Positions 40,639 through 50,097 of a stretch of 64,000 nt of DNA are shown here, one piece after another. The notes beneath the pieces are model-generated. The model was not told where the DNA came from and did no database searches. It saw only the letters and a list, made by a program, of their open reading frames with translations. The translations under genes were made by a program, and so were the position numbers. Within the stretch, counting starts at the first letter, position 1. Each line of letters begins with the position of its first letter. Source of the stretch: Pseudomonadota bacterium (lineage in GTDB: Bacteria; Pseudomonadota; Gammaproteobacteria; Steroidobacterales; Steroidobacteraceae); NCBI GenBank assembly GCA_037200975.1, contig JBBCGI010000001.1:4485716-4549715 (forward strand). The letters are read 5' to 3'.

Positions 40639-41516
40639 GCGTCGATCCGAACAAGAGTTGTTTGCCGCCGGACCCGAACCCGGCGACGCCGCGGATCGAG
40701 TTGCCGCCGGGTGCCTGCGATGCTCACTGCCACGTGTTCGGCCCGGCGTCGCGGTTTCCCTACGCCGCAGATCGCAGTTACACGCCGCCCGATGCGCCGG
40801 TCGGGAATCTGCGCCGCCTGCACGCCACTCTCGGCATCTCGCGCGCGGTCATCGTGCATGCGAGTTGTCACGGCAGCGAGATGGACGTCACGCTCGATGC
40901 GATCGCGTCGAGCGGTGGCCAGTATCGCGGCGTGGCGGTCGTCAGGGATTCCGTCAGCGACGCGGAGCTGGCGCGCCTGCATGCCGGTGGCATCCGCGGC
41001 ATCCGCTTCAATTTCGTCAAACACCTGGGCGGCGTGCCGGACCTCGCCGTGTTCTACCGGCTGCTGGCGAGGATCAAGCCGCTGGGCTGGCACGTCGTGC
41101 TGCATTTCGATGCCGGAGATCTGCTCGAGCAGCGTGAATTGCTGGCGCGCATCGACGTGCCGTTCATCATCGATCACATGGGGCGCGTGAAGGCGGCGGA
41201 GGGGCTAACGCAGCAGCCGTTTCAGTCGCTGCTCGCGCTGTATCGAAGCAACCCTCTGGCGTGGATCAAGATCTGCGGAGCCGAGCGCGTCTCGGCCGGC
41301 AAACGTCCATTTCGCGATGCGTTGCCATTTGCCCAGGCGCTGCTGGAGATCGACGCGAGCCGGCTGCTGTGGGGAACGGATTGGCCGCATCCGAACATCA
41401 CCAAAGACATGCCGAACGATGGTGAACTGGTCGACTTGTTAGGCGAGATGTGCCCGGACGAAGCGGTGCGCGCGCGTATCCTGGTCGACAACCCGACGCG
41501 TCTGTACTGGAGCTGA
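40635..41516 (+). CDS. ligI: 2-pyrone-4,6-dicarboxylate hydrolase
   Basis: 293 residues, starting at GTG within the ligK stop. Amidohydrolase-superfamily TIM barrel: [16 protein letters not shown] with the Hx[33 protein letters not shown] and the late Asp of [10 protein letters not shown]. LigI opens the lactone made by LigC without needing a divalent metal (known for Sphingobium LigI). Placement between ligK and ligJ supports the call. Confidence 0.93.
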   Translation: MSVDPNKSCLPPDPNPATPRIELPPGACDAHCHVFGPASRFPYAADRSYTPPDAPVGNLRRLHATLGISRAVIVHASCHGSEMDVTLDAIASSGGQYRGVAVVRDSVSDAELARLHAGGIRGIRFNFVKHLGGVPDLAVFYRLLARIKPLGWHVVLHFDAGDLLEQRELLARIDVPFIIDHMGRVKAAEGLTQQPFQSLLALYRSNPLAWIKICGAERVSAGKRPFRDALPFAQALLEIDASRLLWGTDWPHPNITKDMPNDGELVDLLGEMCPDEAVRARILVDNPTRLYWS

Positions 41517-41521
41517 AGCAC

Positions 41522-42403
41522 ATGGCGGTGCGCATCGGATTTCTCGGGTTCGGCGAAGTCGGGCAGCGTTTCGCGTTCGACCTGCGTGCGGCGGATGCGG
41601 ATCGCGCGATCGCCATGTTCGACCTGCAGCTGCAGCAGGCGGTGGGCGACGGGTTGCGACGGTATGCCGATGCGCGTGGCATCGCGACGTGCGCGGATGC
41701 GGCGGCATTGGCCGGCTCCGCGGATCTCATCTTCAGTGCCGTCACCGCGGATCAGACCGTCGCGGCGGCCCGTTCGTTGTGCTCGCGGCCGCTCGACAAT
41801 GCCTGGGTGATCGACGTGAATTCCGCGGCGCCCGCCGCCAAGATCGAATGCGCTGCGCTGGTGGCCGCCGCGGGCGGGCGTTATGTCGAAGCGGCGGTGA
41901 TGACGTCGGTGCCGCCGCACGGCATTCGAGTGCCCATGTTGTTAGGCGGTGCGCACGCCGCCGAATGTGAGCGGGTGATGCGCGAGCTCGGCTTCGTCGC
42001 GCAGACGGTTTCGGCGGATCTCGGCATCGCCTCGGCGATCAAGTTGTGCCGCAGCGTCGTCATCAAGGGGCTGGAATCGCTGGTCATCGAAAGTTTCACC
42101 GCTGCGCGCGTGTTGGGCGTCGAGCAGCAGGTGCTCGCGTCACTGGCCGAGACCTATCCGCAGTTCGACTGGGAGCAGCAGGGCGACTACCTGTTCTCGC
42201 GCGTGATCCAGCACGGCAAGCGGCGCGCCGAGGAAATGCGCGCCAGCGCCGCGATGCTCGATGCGACGGCCGTGGGCGGCGTGTTGGCCGCGGCGATCGC
42301 GCAGCGCCAGGCCCAGGTGGCGCAATTGCGTGCTGCCGGCATGTTCGACGATCCCACCGTCATGAAACCCTGGCGCGAACGCGCAGATGAGATGTCCCCA
42401 TGA
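41522..42403 (+). CDS. NAD-binding dehydrogenase with DUF1932 domain
   Basis: 293 residues from ATG 41522. The Rossmann motif IGFLGFGEVGQRFAFDL opens a 6-phosphogluconate-dehydrogenase-like NAD domain. The helical C-terminal domain (about 170-290; SAIKLCRSVVIKGLESL) is of the DUF1932 type. It overlaps ligJ by four bases, so it is a true member of the operon, yet the protocatechuate 4,5-cleavage route needs no such step. It may reduce or oxidise a hydroxy or oxo acid intermediate or a side product. Reaction unknown. Confidence 0.75.
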   Translation: MAVRIGFLGFGEVGQRFAFDLRAADADRAIAMFDLQLQQAVGDGLRRYADARGIATCADAAALAGSADLIFSAVTADQTVAAARSLCSRPLDNAWVIDVNSAAPAAKIECAALVAAAGGRYVEAAVMTSVPPHGIRVPMLLGGAHAAECERVMRELGFVAQTVSADLGIASAIKLCRSVVIKGLESLVIESFTAARVLGVEQQVLASLAETYPQFDWEQQGDYLFSRVIQHGKRRAEEMRASAAMLDATAVGGVLAAAIAQRQAQVAQLRAAGMFDDPTVMKPWRERADEMSP

Positions 42404-43404
42404 TCATCGACTGCCACGGGCACTACACGACCGCACCCGAGCCGCTCAACGTCTGGCGCAAGCAGCAGACCGAAGCGCTGAAGACGCCGGCACTCACGCC
42501 CGCCAAGGGCAGAGTCACGATCAGCGACGATCAGATCCGCGACTCGCTCGAAAATGCGCAGCTCAAGCTGCAGCGCTCGCGCGGCACGGACGTCACCATC
42601 TTCTCGCCGCGCGCCAGCGCGATGGGCCATCACCTCGGTAACGAAACCACCAGCAAACACTGGAGCGAGCATTGCAACGAGCTGATCCATCGTGTCTGCA
42701 CGCTCTACCCGGATAATTTCATCGGCGTGTGCCAGTTGCCGCAGTCCCCCGGTGTGGATCCGCGCGGCGTGATCCCCGAGCTCGAGCGCTGCATCAACGA
42801 GTTCGGTTTCGTCGGCTGCAATCTCAATCCCGATCCTTCCGGCGGCAAATTCTCGGAACCGCCGCTGACGGACAAGTGGTGGTACCCGGTGTACGAGAAG
42901 CTCTGCGAGCTCGACGTGCCCGCCATGGTGCACGTCAGCCAGTCCTGCAACCCGGCATTCCACTCGACCGGCTCGTACTATCTATCCGCCGACACCGTGG
43001 CGTTCATGCAGCTGATGACTTCCGACCTGTTCAAGGATTTCCCGACGCTGCGCCTCATCATCCCGCACGGCGGCGGTGCGGTGCCTTTCCATTGGGGCCG
43101 CTTCCGCGGCATTGCGCAGGACATGAAACGTCCGCCTCTCCCTGAGCTCATGAGCAACAACGTCTTCTTTGATACCTGCGTCTATCACCAGCCCGGCATC
43201 GACCTGCTGCTCAAGGTCGTGCCCATCGACAACATCCTGTTCGCCTCGGAGATGGTCGGGGCAGTCCGCGGCATCGACCCCGAAACCGGCCACTACTACG
43301 ACGACACCAAGCGCTACATCGACGGCTCGTCGCTGTCGGCGGCGGACAAGCACAAGATATTCGAGGGTAATATCCGCCGCGTGTTTCCCCGTTTGAAGAT
43401 CTGA
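42400..43404 (+). CDS. ligJ: 4-oxalomesaconate hydratase
   Basis: 334 residues, close to LigJ (about 341). Amidohydrolase_2 barrel: IIDCHGHYTTAPEPL with HxH, VCQLPQSPG, PAMVHVSQSCN, LIIPHGGGAVPFHWGRFRG and FASEMVGAVRGIDP. The WRKQQ and SPRASAMGHH segments are characteristic. It adds water to 4-oxalomesaconate to give the LigK substrate. ATG overlaps the preceding dehydrogenase by four bases. Confidence 0.93.
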   Translation: MIIDCHGHYTTAPEPLNVWRKQQTEALKTPALTPAKGRVTISDDQIRDSLENAQLKLQRSRGTDVTIFSPRASAMGHHLGNETTSKHWSEHCNELIHRVCTLYPDNFIGVCQLPQSPGVDPRGVIPELERCINEFGFVGCNLNPDPSGGKFSEPPLTDKWWYPVYEKLCELDVPAMVHVSQSCNPAFHSTGSYYLSADTVAFMQLMTSDLFKDFPTLRLIIPHGGGAVPFHWGRFRGIAQDMKRPPLPELMSNNVFFDTCVYHQPGIDLLLKVVPIDNILFASEMVGAVRGIDPETGHYYDDTKRYIDGSSLSAADKHKIFEGNIRRVFPRLKI

Positions 43405-43405
43405 C

Positions 43406-44398
43406 ATGCACACACGGAAGCTCGGCGCCTACGACGTGACCGCGGTCAGCTTCGGCTGCATGAACCTCTCGCACGCCTACGGGCCGCCGCAGCCGCGCGA
43501 AGTGTCCGAGCACGTATTGCGCCTCGCGCTCGATCTTGGCGTCACGCATTTCGATACCGCCGCCCTCTACGGATTCGGCGCCAACGAAAAGCTGGTCGGG
43601 GACGTGTTCGCGAAGCGCCCAGACCACATCATCATCGCGAGCAAATGCGGCCTGTTCGGCCGCGACGGCCAGCGCGTGATCGACGGCCGGCCCGAAGCCA
43701 TCCGCGCCACCTGCGAGGAATCGCTGCGCAACCTGCGTACCGATCGCATCGACTTGTACTATTTACATCGCTGGGACAAGCGCATTCCCATCGAGGACTC
43801 CGTCGGCGCGCTGGCCGATCTCAAACGCGCCGGCAAGATCCGCGCGATCGGGCTCTCCGAGGTGGGCGCCGCGAGTCTGCGCCGCGCCCACGCGGTGCAT
43901 CCCATTGCAGCGCTGCAGTCCGAATACTCGCTGTGGACGCGTAATCCCGAGATCGCGGTGCTCGAAGAGTGCCGGCGGCTCGGCATCACACTGGTCGCCT
44001 TTTCGCCGCTCGGACGCGGATTCCTCGCCGGAACGATGCAAAGTCCCGCCGAGCTCTTCGAGGGCGACATCCGGCGCACGATGCCGCGGTTCCAGCACCC
44101 GCATTTCGATGAAAACAGCCGCCAGCTCGCGCCCATGGACGACATCGCGGCGCGCCTCGGCTGTTCGCGCGCCCAGCTGGCGCTGGCCTGGGTGCTGTCG
44201 CGGGGGGATAACGTAATCGTTATCCCGGGCACCACGAAAGTGACGCACCTCGAGGAAAACTGTGGTGCGGACGCGATTCGTCTTGATGCCGCAACGATTG
44301 CTCAACTCGACGCGATGTCGCCCCCAGGGAAGGCCTCGGGTGCCCGATATCCACCTGCGACGCAGGTCGAAAATGACACCGAAGATTTTGGTTCTTAG
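43406..44398 (+). CDS. Aldo/keto reductase
   Basis: 330 residues, one base after ligJ. (beta/alpha)8 aldo/keto reductase with the catalytic tetrad: Asp in THFDTAALYG, Tyr of the same motif, Lys in IIASKCGLFG and His in LYYLHRWDKRIP; the NADP site is near FSPLGRGFLAG and VIPGTTKVTHLEEN. It resembles the AKR of the YghZ/IolS-type group. Role in the aromatic operon is unclear; reduction of an aldehyde such as a lignin-derived benzaldehyde is a guess. Confidence 0.88.
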   Translation: MHTRKLGAYDVTAVSFGCMNLSHAYGPPQPREVSEHVLRLALDLGVTHFDTAALYGFGANEKLVGDVFAKRPDHIIIASKCGLFGRDGQRVIDGRPEAIRATCEESLRNLRTDRIDLYYLHRWDKRIPIEDSVGALADLKRAGKIRAIGLSEVGAASLRRAHAVHPIAALQSEYSLWTRNPEIAVLEECRRLGITLVAFSPLGRGFLAGTMQSPAELFEGDIRRTMPRFQHPHFDENSRQLAPMDDIAARLGCSRAQLALAWVLSRGDNVIVIPGTTKVTHLEENCGADAIRLDAATIAQLDAMSPPGKASGARYPPATQVENDTEDFGS

Positions 44399-44426
44399 CG
44401 CTTGAATCGTATAGGCTTGCGAGCCT

Positions 44427-45515
44427 ATGACTGAACCCGCCAAGCCCGTGTCCAAAGGTTCCGACGCCCGCAAAACCGTTCGTGTCGCCATGCAGGAATA
44501 TCTGCGCCGCGACGCCGTCCGGCCCGTGCTGCGTTTGTTGCTGGATCTCGTATTCCTTGCCGTCTGCATCGCGGGCGCGTGCTACTTCAGTTCCTGGTGG
44601 GCCAAGGCCCTGATGGTCGTGCCGGCTTCGGTCGCCATCGCAAGGTTGTTTGTCATCGGCCACGACGCCTGCCATGGCAGCTACACGCGTTACGACTGGC
44701 TCAACAAGATCGTCGGGCGTATCGCGTTCCTGCCGTCGCTCACGCCGTTCTCGCTCTGGGACGTGGGCCACAATGTCGCCCATCACGGTTTCACCAACCT
44801 CAAAGGCCGCGACCAGGTCTGGGTGCCGATGTCGGTGGAAGAGTGGAATGCCGCCTCGAAACTCCGCCGCGGCCTCGAGCGCATCTATCGCTCGGGTTTT
44901 GGCCAGGGTCTCTACTACCTCATCGAGATGTGGTGGAAGAAACTGATCCTCCCGTCGAAGAAACATGTCGGCGTGCGCCGCGCGATCTTCCTGTGGGACA
45001 ACGCGCTCGTGTTAAGCGTCGGCGCGGTCTGGATCACGGGCCTCGTGTTGTGGGCTTTATTCGGCAACCACTCCGTGACGATCACGCTGCTGTGCGGCTT
45101 CGTCATTCCGTTCCTCGCCTTCAACTGCATCATGGGCTGGGTGATCTACGTCCAGCACACGCACCCGGAAGTCGCCTGGTTCGACCGCCGCGACGAATGG
45201 CAGGCCAAGTTCGGCTTCGTCACCACCACCATCAACGTGGTCGTGCCAAAGACACTGGGCCAGATGCTGCACGACATTCTCGAGCATGGCGCCCACCACG
45301 TGAACACCGGCGTGCCGCTGTATCGCCTGCGCGCCGCGCAGGCCGCGCTGAAGAGCGCCGTGCCACAGCTGGCGCGCGTGCACGTGCTCAACTGGAAGCG
45401 TTACTGGGCGACCGTGCGTACCTGCAAGCTGTACGACTACGCCAATCACCGCTGGATGGATTTCAAAGGCCGCGTAACGGCATCGCCGTTGTTCCCGGAG
45501 CCGACGCCAGCTTGA
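44427..45515 (+). CDS. Membrane fatty acid desaturase
   Basis: 362 residues. Membrane di-iron desaturase with the three His boxes HDACH (GHDACHGSY), HNVAHH (GHNVAHHGFTN) and HGAHH (LEHGAHHVNTG), and hydrophobic stretches before and between them (LLLDLVFLAVCIAGACYF; SVGAVWITGLVLWALFG; LLCGFVIPFLAFNC). The layout matches acyl-lipid delta-12-type enzymes (family knowledge). It follows the aldo/keto reductase by 28 bases but is probably unrelated to aromatic catabolism. Confidence 0.9.
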   Translation: MTEPAKPVSKGSDARKTVRVAMQEYLRRDAVRPVLRLLLDLVFLAVCIAGACYFSSWWAKALMVVPASVAIARLFVIGHDACHGSYTRYDWLNKIVGRIAFLPSLTPFSLWDVGHNVAHHGFTNLKGRDQVWVPMSVEEWNAASKLRRGLERIYRSGFGQGLYYLIEMWWKKLILPSKKHVGVRRAIFLWDNALVLSVGAVWITGLVLWALFGNHSVTITLLCGFVIPFLAFNCIMGWVIYVQHTHPEVAWFDRRDEWQAKFGFVTTTINVVVPKTLGQMLHDILEHGAHHVNTGVPLYRLRAAQAALKSAVPQLARVHVLNWKRYWATVRTCKLYDYANHRWMDFKGRVTASPLFPEPTPA

Positions 45516-45561
45516 GACTGCCTTGAAGGCCTCGCACAGAGGTCCTGACTTCTATACGACG

Positions 45562-45580
45562 CGCCGGCCCTGAGCCGGCG
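45562..45580. terminator. Short stem-loop between convergent genes
   Basis: CGCCGGC and GCCGGCG form a 7-base-pair stem with a 5-base loop between the desaturase gene and the convergent DUF1275 gene. The following TATTCGTTTC is only weakly T-rich. Weak bidirectional terminator candidate. Confidence 0.4.
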
Positions 45581-45652
45581 TATTCGTTTCGGGCGCCTGC
45601 TTTCGGATCGAGCGCTCAGTTCCTCTGTCGCGCGTGGGTTCCAGCCGGTTGC

Positions 45653-46333
45653 TCATCCCGCTCTTACCGACGGCGGGCGAGAGCGCCGCCAATACAGCAG
45701 ACAGGCCAGCGCCATCGCGGCCGTCAGTGTTGCTGGCGCGATCAGCGTCTCGAAGCGATATGCGCTGAAGCCGAGCGCGCCGAACACGCCGCCGAGAATG
45801 AAGCCCGCGATAAGAGTGAAGTACAGCAGCACGCGCCGGTTCTCTACGCGTTGCCCACGCAGCCAAAGTCCCAGCGTCACGCCGAGATCGGTGAACAGTC
45901 CAGTGACGTGTGTGGTCCGCACCACCGCGCCGCTGAACGTACTCGTCATCGCGTTCTGCAATCCACATGCGCCCGACGCCAGGTAGTGGCCCAGCAGCGA
46001 GCCGCGATTGAGGAACACGATTGCGGACAGCAGCAGTGCGGATTCCGCCAGCAGCGCCAGGCTGTAGCGGCGGCCGAGCTTCAGCGATTCGCCGCCTATC
46101 ACGAAGCCGCTGACGACCGCGCCCACGACGAAGCTCAGCAGGATCAACGCCAGGTGGATCACCGCCGGTTCGTTGCCGGCCGCCAGCTCGACGCCTAGCA
46201 ACGTGGAACTGCCGGACAGATGAGAGACACCCTGGTGATTGAAGCCGCGCAGCGCGATCGCGTTGACGCTGCCGGCGACCAGGGCGAGAAAGAACCCGCC
46301 GATCTCGACCCACCTGGGTAATTTGTTGATCAA
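45653..46333 (-). CDS. DUF1275 (YoaK-type) membrane protein
   Basis: 226 residues; the start is TTG 46333, overlapping the LysR stop by four bases. Six hydrophobic segments and the DUF1275 marks: FLALVAGSVNAIALRGFNH near the N terminus, HLSGSSTLLG, QNAMTSTFSGAVVRTTHVTG and LGVTLG. The family's function is unknown. Co-transcription with the LysR gene is implied by the overlap. Confidence 0.85.
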   Translation of the reverse strand: MINKLPRWVEIGGFFLALVAGSVNAIALRGFNHQGVSHLSGSSTLLGVELAAGNEPAVIHLALILLSFVVGAVVSGFVIGGESLKLGRRYSLALLAESALLLSAIVFLNRGSLLGHYLASGACGLQNAMTSTFSGAVVRTTHVTGLFTDLGVTLGLWLRGQRVENRRVLLYFTLIAGFILGGVFGALGFSAYRFETLIAPATLTAAMALACLLYWRRSRPPSVRAG

Positions 46334-47271
46334 ACGCGCGGCGACTCCGTGCTTTCGCGGGCGATGCGCACGATCAGCTCGCGCAGCCAGGTGTGCGCTG
46401 GGTCTGGCTCATGCCGTTTGTGCCACAGCAGCACTTCCTGCGTGGGCGGCACCTCGAAAGGCAGCGGCAAAATCTTGATCGGCAGCTCGGGCAGGTAGAG
46501 GCGCGCCACGCGCTCCGGCAGGGTCGCCGCCAGTGTCGAACCGGGCAGCGCCAGCGGCAGCTGCAACAGGCTCGCCAAAGTCATGTGAACCTTGAGATCG
46601 ATGTTGAGCAGGTGCCGCACGAGCTGGTCCGCGCTGCCGGTGTACCCGCCCGGCCGGCCGAACATGTGGCGCAACGGGATGTATTCCTCGATGGTGAGCG
46701 AATCCTTCACCGTCGGGTGGTCGACGCTCACCGCGCACACCCAGGTCACGGGGCGCAACGCCATCGAGCGGATGCTCTCTGGATAGGCGCGCAGATCGAA
46801 CAGCTGCAGGTTTTCGAGACACAGACACAGGTCGGCTTCACCGTATTCGAGCCGCGACAGCGCGGTCGGCGAGATCATCTCGATGTGCACGTCGAGCTCG
46901 GGCGATTCGTGCGACAAGGTGCGCAGCAGGGCGGGCATGACGCCCGGCACCGCTTCCTCGGACATGATCACGGTGAACTCGCGGCGTGCCGTCTTCGGAT
47001 CGAAGACCGGCTGCGTGCCGACCATCACCTGGATGCGCAGCAGCGCTTCGCGCACCGGCTCCAGTAGTGAGGAGCCGCGCGGAGTGAGCTCCATCTCGCG
47101 ACCGACGCGCACCAGCAGCTGATCGTTGAAGTATTCGCGTAGTTTGTGCAGCGCGGCGCTCATCGCGGGTTGTGAGACGAACACACGTTCGGCAGCGCGC
47201 GTGACGTTCTTCTCGCGCAACAGTGCATCCAGCGCGACAAGGAGGTTCAGATCGAAGCGGTTGAGTTGCAT
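46330..47271 (-). CDS. LysR-family transcriptional regulator
   Basis: 313 residues from ATG 47271 (MQLNRFDLNLLVALDALLRE). Winged HTH at 1-65 (NVTRAAERVFVSQPAMSAALHKLR), then a linker helix and a periplasmic-binding-like effector domain. The N terminus is of the NodD/LinR-like class (DLNLLVALDALL). It diverges from the TonB receptor at 47466 with 194 bases between, a typical LysR arrangement, so that receptor and possibly the nearby aromatic genes are the targets. The inducer is probably an aromatic acid, by inference. Confidence 0.9.
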   Translation of the reverse strand: MQLNRFDLNLLVALDALLREKNVTRAAERVFVSQPAMSAALHKLREYFNDQLLVRVGREMELTPRGSSLLEPVREALLRIQVMVGTQPVFDPKTARREFTVIMSEEAVPGVMPALLRTLSHESPELDVHIEMISPTALSRLEYGEADLCLCLENLQLFDLRAYPESIRSMALRPVTWVCAVSVDHPTVKDSLTIEEYIPLRHMFGRPGGYTGSADQLVRHLLNIDLKVHMTLASLLQLPLALPGSTLAATLPERVARLYLPELPIKILPLPFEVPPTQEVLLWHKRHEPDPAHTWLRELIVRIARESTESPRV

Positions 47272-47465
47272 GACGCACGTGATCATAGCCGTTCACGGCA
47301 GCCTTACGGGGCTTCCCGGCGAGTTGAGGGGATATTCCGCGTGGGTGGAGTCCCGCCAATTGCATTGCGCTCTCATGCGGCCACGAGGGGACTGTGGCGT
47401 TGATGCGTCAGCGCTGCGCGCTCCCAAGGGGAAGCCATTCAAACCTGGCCGAGAGGGAGTTCGCA

Positions 47466-50021
47466 ATGAACGAGCCACGAGATCCATTCGCCCTGATGAG
47501 CCGCAATCCACTGTCCCTGGCCGTAGCCATGGCGCTCACGGTCGCGGCAGCGAGCGTACAGGCGCAGACCGCAAAACCCGCTGGCGCCGAGGAGGGCGGC
47601 CTCGAAGAGATCACCGTCACCGCGCGATTCATCCAGGAAAACCTGCAGGAAACGCCGCTCGCGATCACCGCGATCACGGCCGAGGAGCTGAGCTCCCGCG
47701 GCCTCAATTCCGCATACGAAGTGGCTTACACCGTCCCCAATGCCTCGCTGCGGCCGGCCGCGGCCGCCTTCGGCGCCTCGATGTCCGCCTACATCCGTGG
47801 CATCGGCCAGTACGATTTCCTGCCCGAATTCGAGCCGGGCGTAGCTATCTACTTCGACGATGTGCTGCACCCGGTGACCTTCGCTTCGAGCATCGACCTG
47901 ATGGACCTCGAGCGCGTCGAAGTGCTGCGCGGCCCGCAGGGTACGTTGTTCGGGCGCGGTTCGATCGGCGGCGCCATCCGTTACATCAGCAAGGCGCCAC
48001 AGGGTGACGAGACCGGCAACGTCTCCGTCACGTACGGCGACTTCAACCGCGTCGACATCCGCGCGAGCTACGACTTCAAGTTGTCGGACACGGTGTTTGC
48101 GCGCGTCTCCGGCGTCTCGAAGAAACGCGAGGGTTATCAGACCGTCTACGACTTCGCCTGCCGCAACCCCCTGTTGGCCGGCTACGGCGATGGCCTCGCC
48201 GCCGATGGTTCCGATGACGGCACGGCGCCGGACGTCGTAACGCCGGGCAGCGCCGCGGACAATGCCTTCGCGATCCCGCGCCGGACGCAGAATCGCGATT
48301 CGAAGTGCAAGGTCGGCACGCAGGGTGGCCAGGACGTCACCGGAGCACGCGCCGCGCTGCGCTTTGCGCCCAGCGACAAGTTCGACTTCACGCTCACCGC
48401 CGAATACATGGACGACAACTCCGAAGCGCGCGCGGATACGCTCGTGCACATCGGCCGTCCACCGGGTGCGACCACACTGCCGGTGCCGTTCAATTTCTGG
48501 AGCGACGCCCAGGTCGCGCGGACCGGCGTGCCGTTCGACGACCGCTTCGTGCCGGACGACATCTACACGAGCTACGCCACGTACCAAGACCCCGTGACCG
48601 GCTTCACCGCCAATCCGAAGGCCTCGTTCGAGCAGGATGCGCTGAGCGCGAAGGCCAACATCCAGCTCTCCGACAACCTGCTGCTGGAAGTGATCGGGTC
48701 GTACGCCAAATTTACCGGTGCTTTCGCCACCGATTCCGACCAGTCGCCATTCAGCGTGCAGCTGGTCGACGGCATTCAGACGGTCGACTCCAAGACGGCG
48801 GAAGTGCGGTTGTCAGGTCACGCGGCGGACAAGCTGGACTGGACCGTCGGCGCGTTCTGGTACCAGGGAGACTTCACGAATGCGCAGCAGGTTTCGATTC
48901 CGGCATTCGTTCCCACTGCCTTGCTGGTGAACGGCAAGAACACCACCAGCTCGGAAAATCTCTCGGCCTTTGCGAATGGTGTATTCCATGTCACCGACAG
49001 GTTTTCGCTGTCGGCCGGCCTGCGCTATTCCACCGACAAGAAGGATGAGGAGTTCGACAACTCCATCGTCATCACCTCGCTGGACACGGACGAAAATCAC
49101 TTCGACTGGAAGTTTGGCGCGGACTTCAAGATCACCGACTCGATGCTGGTTTATGCCTCGGCGGCGACCAGCTATCGTCCCCAGGCATTCAATCCGCGGC
49201 CATTCCAGGTGACCCAGTTCGTCGGCGTGGACGGCGAGGAAGCGACTTCGTACGAGCTCGGCTTCAAGAGCGACTGGTTGGACAACCGCCTGCGCGTGAA
49301 CCTTGCCGGGTTCTACGTCGACTACAACCAGCGCATCCTGCCGGTCGGCGGTACGGAGTGCCTGGCCAACTCCGACGGCGAGTACATCAATCTGGTGCCG
49401 CCCGGTACGCCCGGCTCCGTGCAGGACTCCCTCGGGCAGACCTGTACCTCCACGACCTCGCGCACCTATTACAACAATATCCCGGCCACCATCACCGGTG
49501 CGGAGCTGGAAGTTCAGTTTGTACCGGTCGAGGGGCTCACGCTCAGTGGTCAGTACGGCTACACGGATTTCCAGGGCGACGAATTCGACAACCCGGGACT
49601 GCTGGGAAATCCCAACGTGACGCGCATCACCAGCGACAACCCTGTCTACGTGCCGACGGACAACTGGAGCCTTTCGGTCGCGTACAAGCGAGAGGTCGGC
49701 GGCTTCGGCAGCATCACGCCGCGGCTCGATTACTACGGTCAGAGCGAGATCTGCTTCGGCATCCGCACCAACGTCTCCGTGACCACGATCGACACGACCG
49801 TGGAGCAGGCGTGTGCGCAGGGCTACGAGATGCTCAACGCCCGCATCGAGTGGGCGAGCCCCAATGACACCTGGCGCGTGGCGCTCGGCGCGACCAACCT
49901 GACGGAAGAAAAGTACTACCTGAACAAGTTCGATCTGTCCGCGTTCGGCCAACCGACCGTCGAAGGTCAGCCGGGTGCGCCGCGCGAGTGGTACCTGCAG
50001 CTGACGCGCAACTTCAACTGA
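47466..50021 (+). CDS. TonB-dependent outer-membrane receptor
   Basis: 851 residues from ATG 47466 (GAGAGGGAG upstream). A signal peptide ends near VQAQ; the TonB-box/plug region is EEITVTARFIQENLQETPLA, with ELSSRG and VEVLRGPQGTLFGRGSIGGA; a long barrel follows, ending LQLTRNFN. No STN domain. It belongs to the large catabolic-type TonB receptors of sphingomonads and steroid/aromatic degraders. Divergence from a LysR gene suggests regulated uptake of an aromatic or other bulky substrate. A strong terminator follows. Confidence 0.92.
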   Translation: MNEPRDPFALMSRNPLSLAVAMALTVAAASVQAQTAKPAGAEEGGLEEITVTARFIQENLQETPLAITAITAEELSSRGLNSAYEVAYTVPNASLRPAAAAFGASMSAYIRGIGQYDFLPEFEPGVAIYFDDVLHPVTFASSIDLMDLERVEVLRGPQGTLFGRGSIGGAIRYISKAPQGDETGNVSVTYGDFNRVDIRASYDFKLSDTVFARVSGVSKKREGYQTVYDFACRNPLLAGYGDGLAADGSDDGTAPDVVTPGSAADNAFAIPRRTQNRDSKCKVGTQGGQDVTGARAALRFAPSDKFDFTLTAEYMDDNSEARADTLVHIGRPPGATTLPVPFNFWSDAQVARTGVPFDDRFVPDDIYTSYATYQDPVTGFTANPKASFEQDALSAKANIQLSDNLLLEVIGSYAKFTGAFATDSDQSPFSVQLVDGIQTVDSKTAEVRLSGHAADKLDWTVGAFWYQGDFTNAQQVSIPAFVPTALLVNGKNTTSSENLSAFANGVFHVTDRFSLSAGLRYSTDKKDEEFDNSIVITSLDTDENHFDWKFGADFKITDSMLVYASAATSYRPQAFNPRPFQVTQFVGVDGEEATSYELGFKSDWLDNRLRVNLAGFYVDYNQRILPVGGTECLANSDGEYINLVPPGTPGSVQDSLGQTCTSTTSRTYYNNIPATITGAELEVQFVPVEGLTLSGQYGYTDFQGDEFDNPGLLGNPNVTRITSDNPVYVPTDNWSLSVAYKREVGGFGSITPRLDYYGQSEICFGIRTNVSVTTIDTTVEQACAQGYEMLNARIEWASPNDTWRVALGATNLTEEKYYLNKFDLSAFGQPTVEGQPGAPREWYLQLTRNFN

Positions 50022-50048
50022 AGCCGGCGCGACTCGGGTAGAGAATGG

Positions 50049-50076
50049 GGGCGCGTCGTTTCGACGCGCCCTTTTT
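50049..50076 (+). terminator. Rho-independent terminator
   Basis: A perfect 10-base-pair stem (GGGCGCGTCG with CGACGCGCCC), a 3-base TTT loop and a five-T tract, 27 bases after the TonB receptor stop. Confidence 0.93.
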
Positions 50077-50097
50077 CGTTCACGGCGGAGAGCTTCG

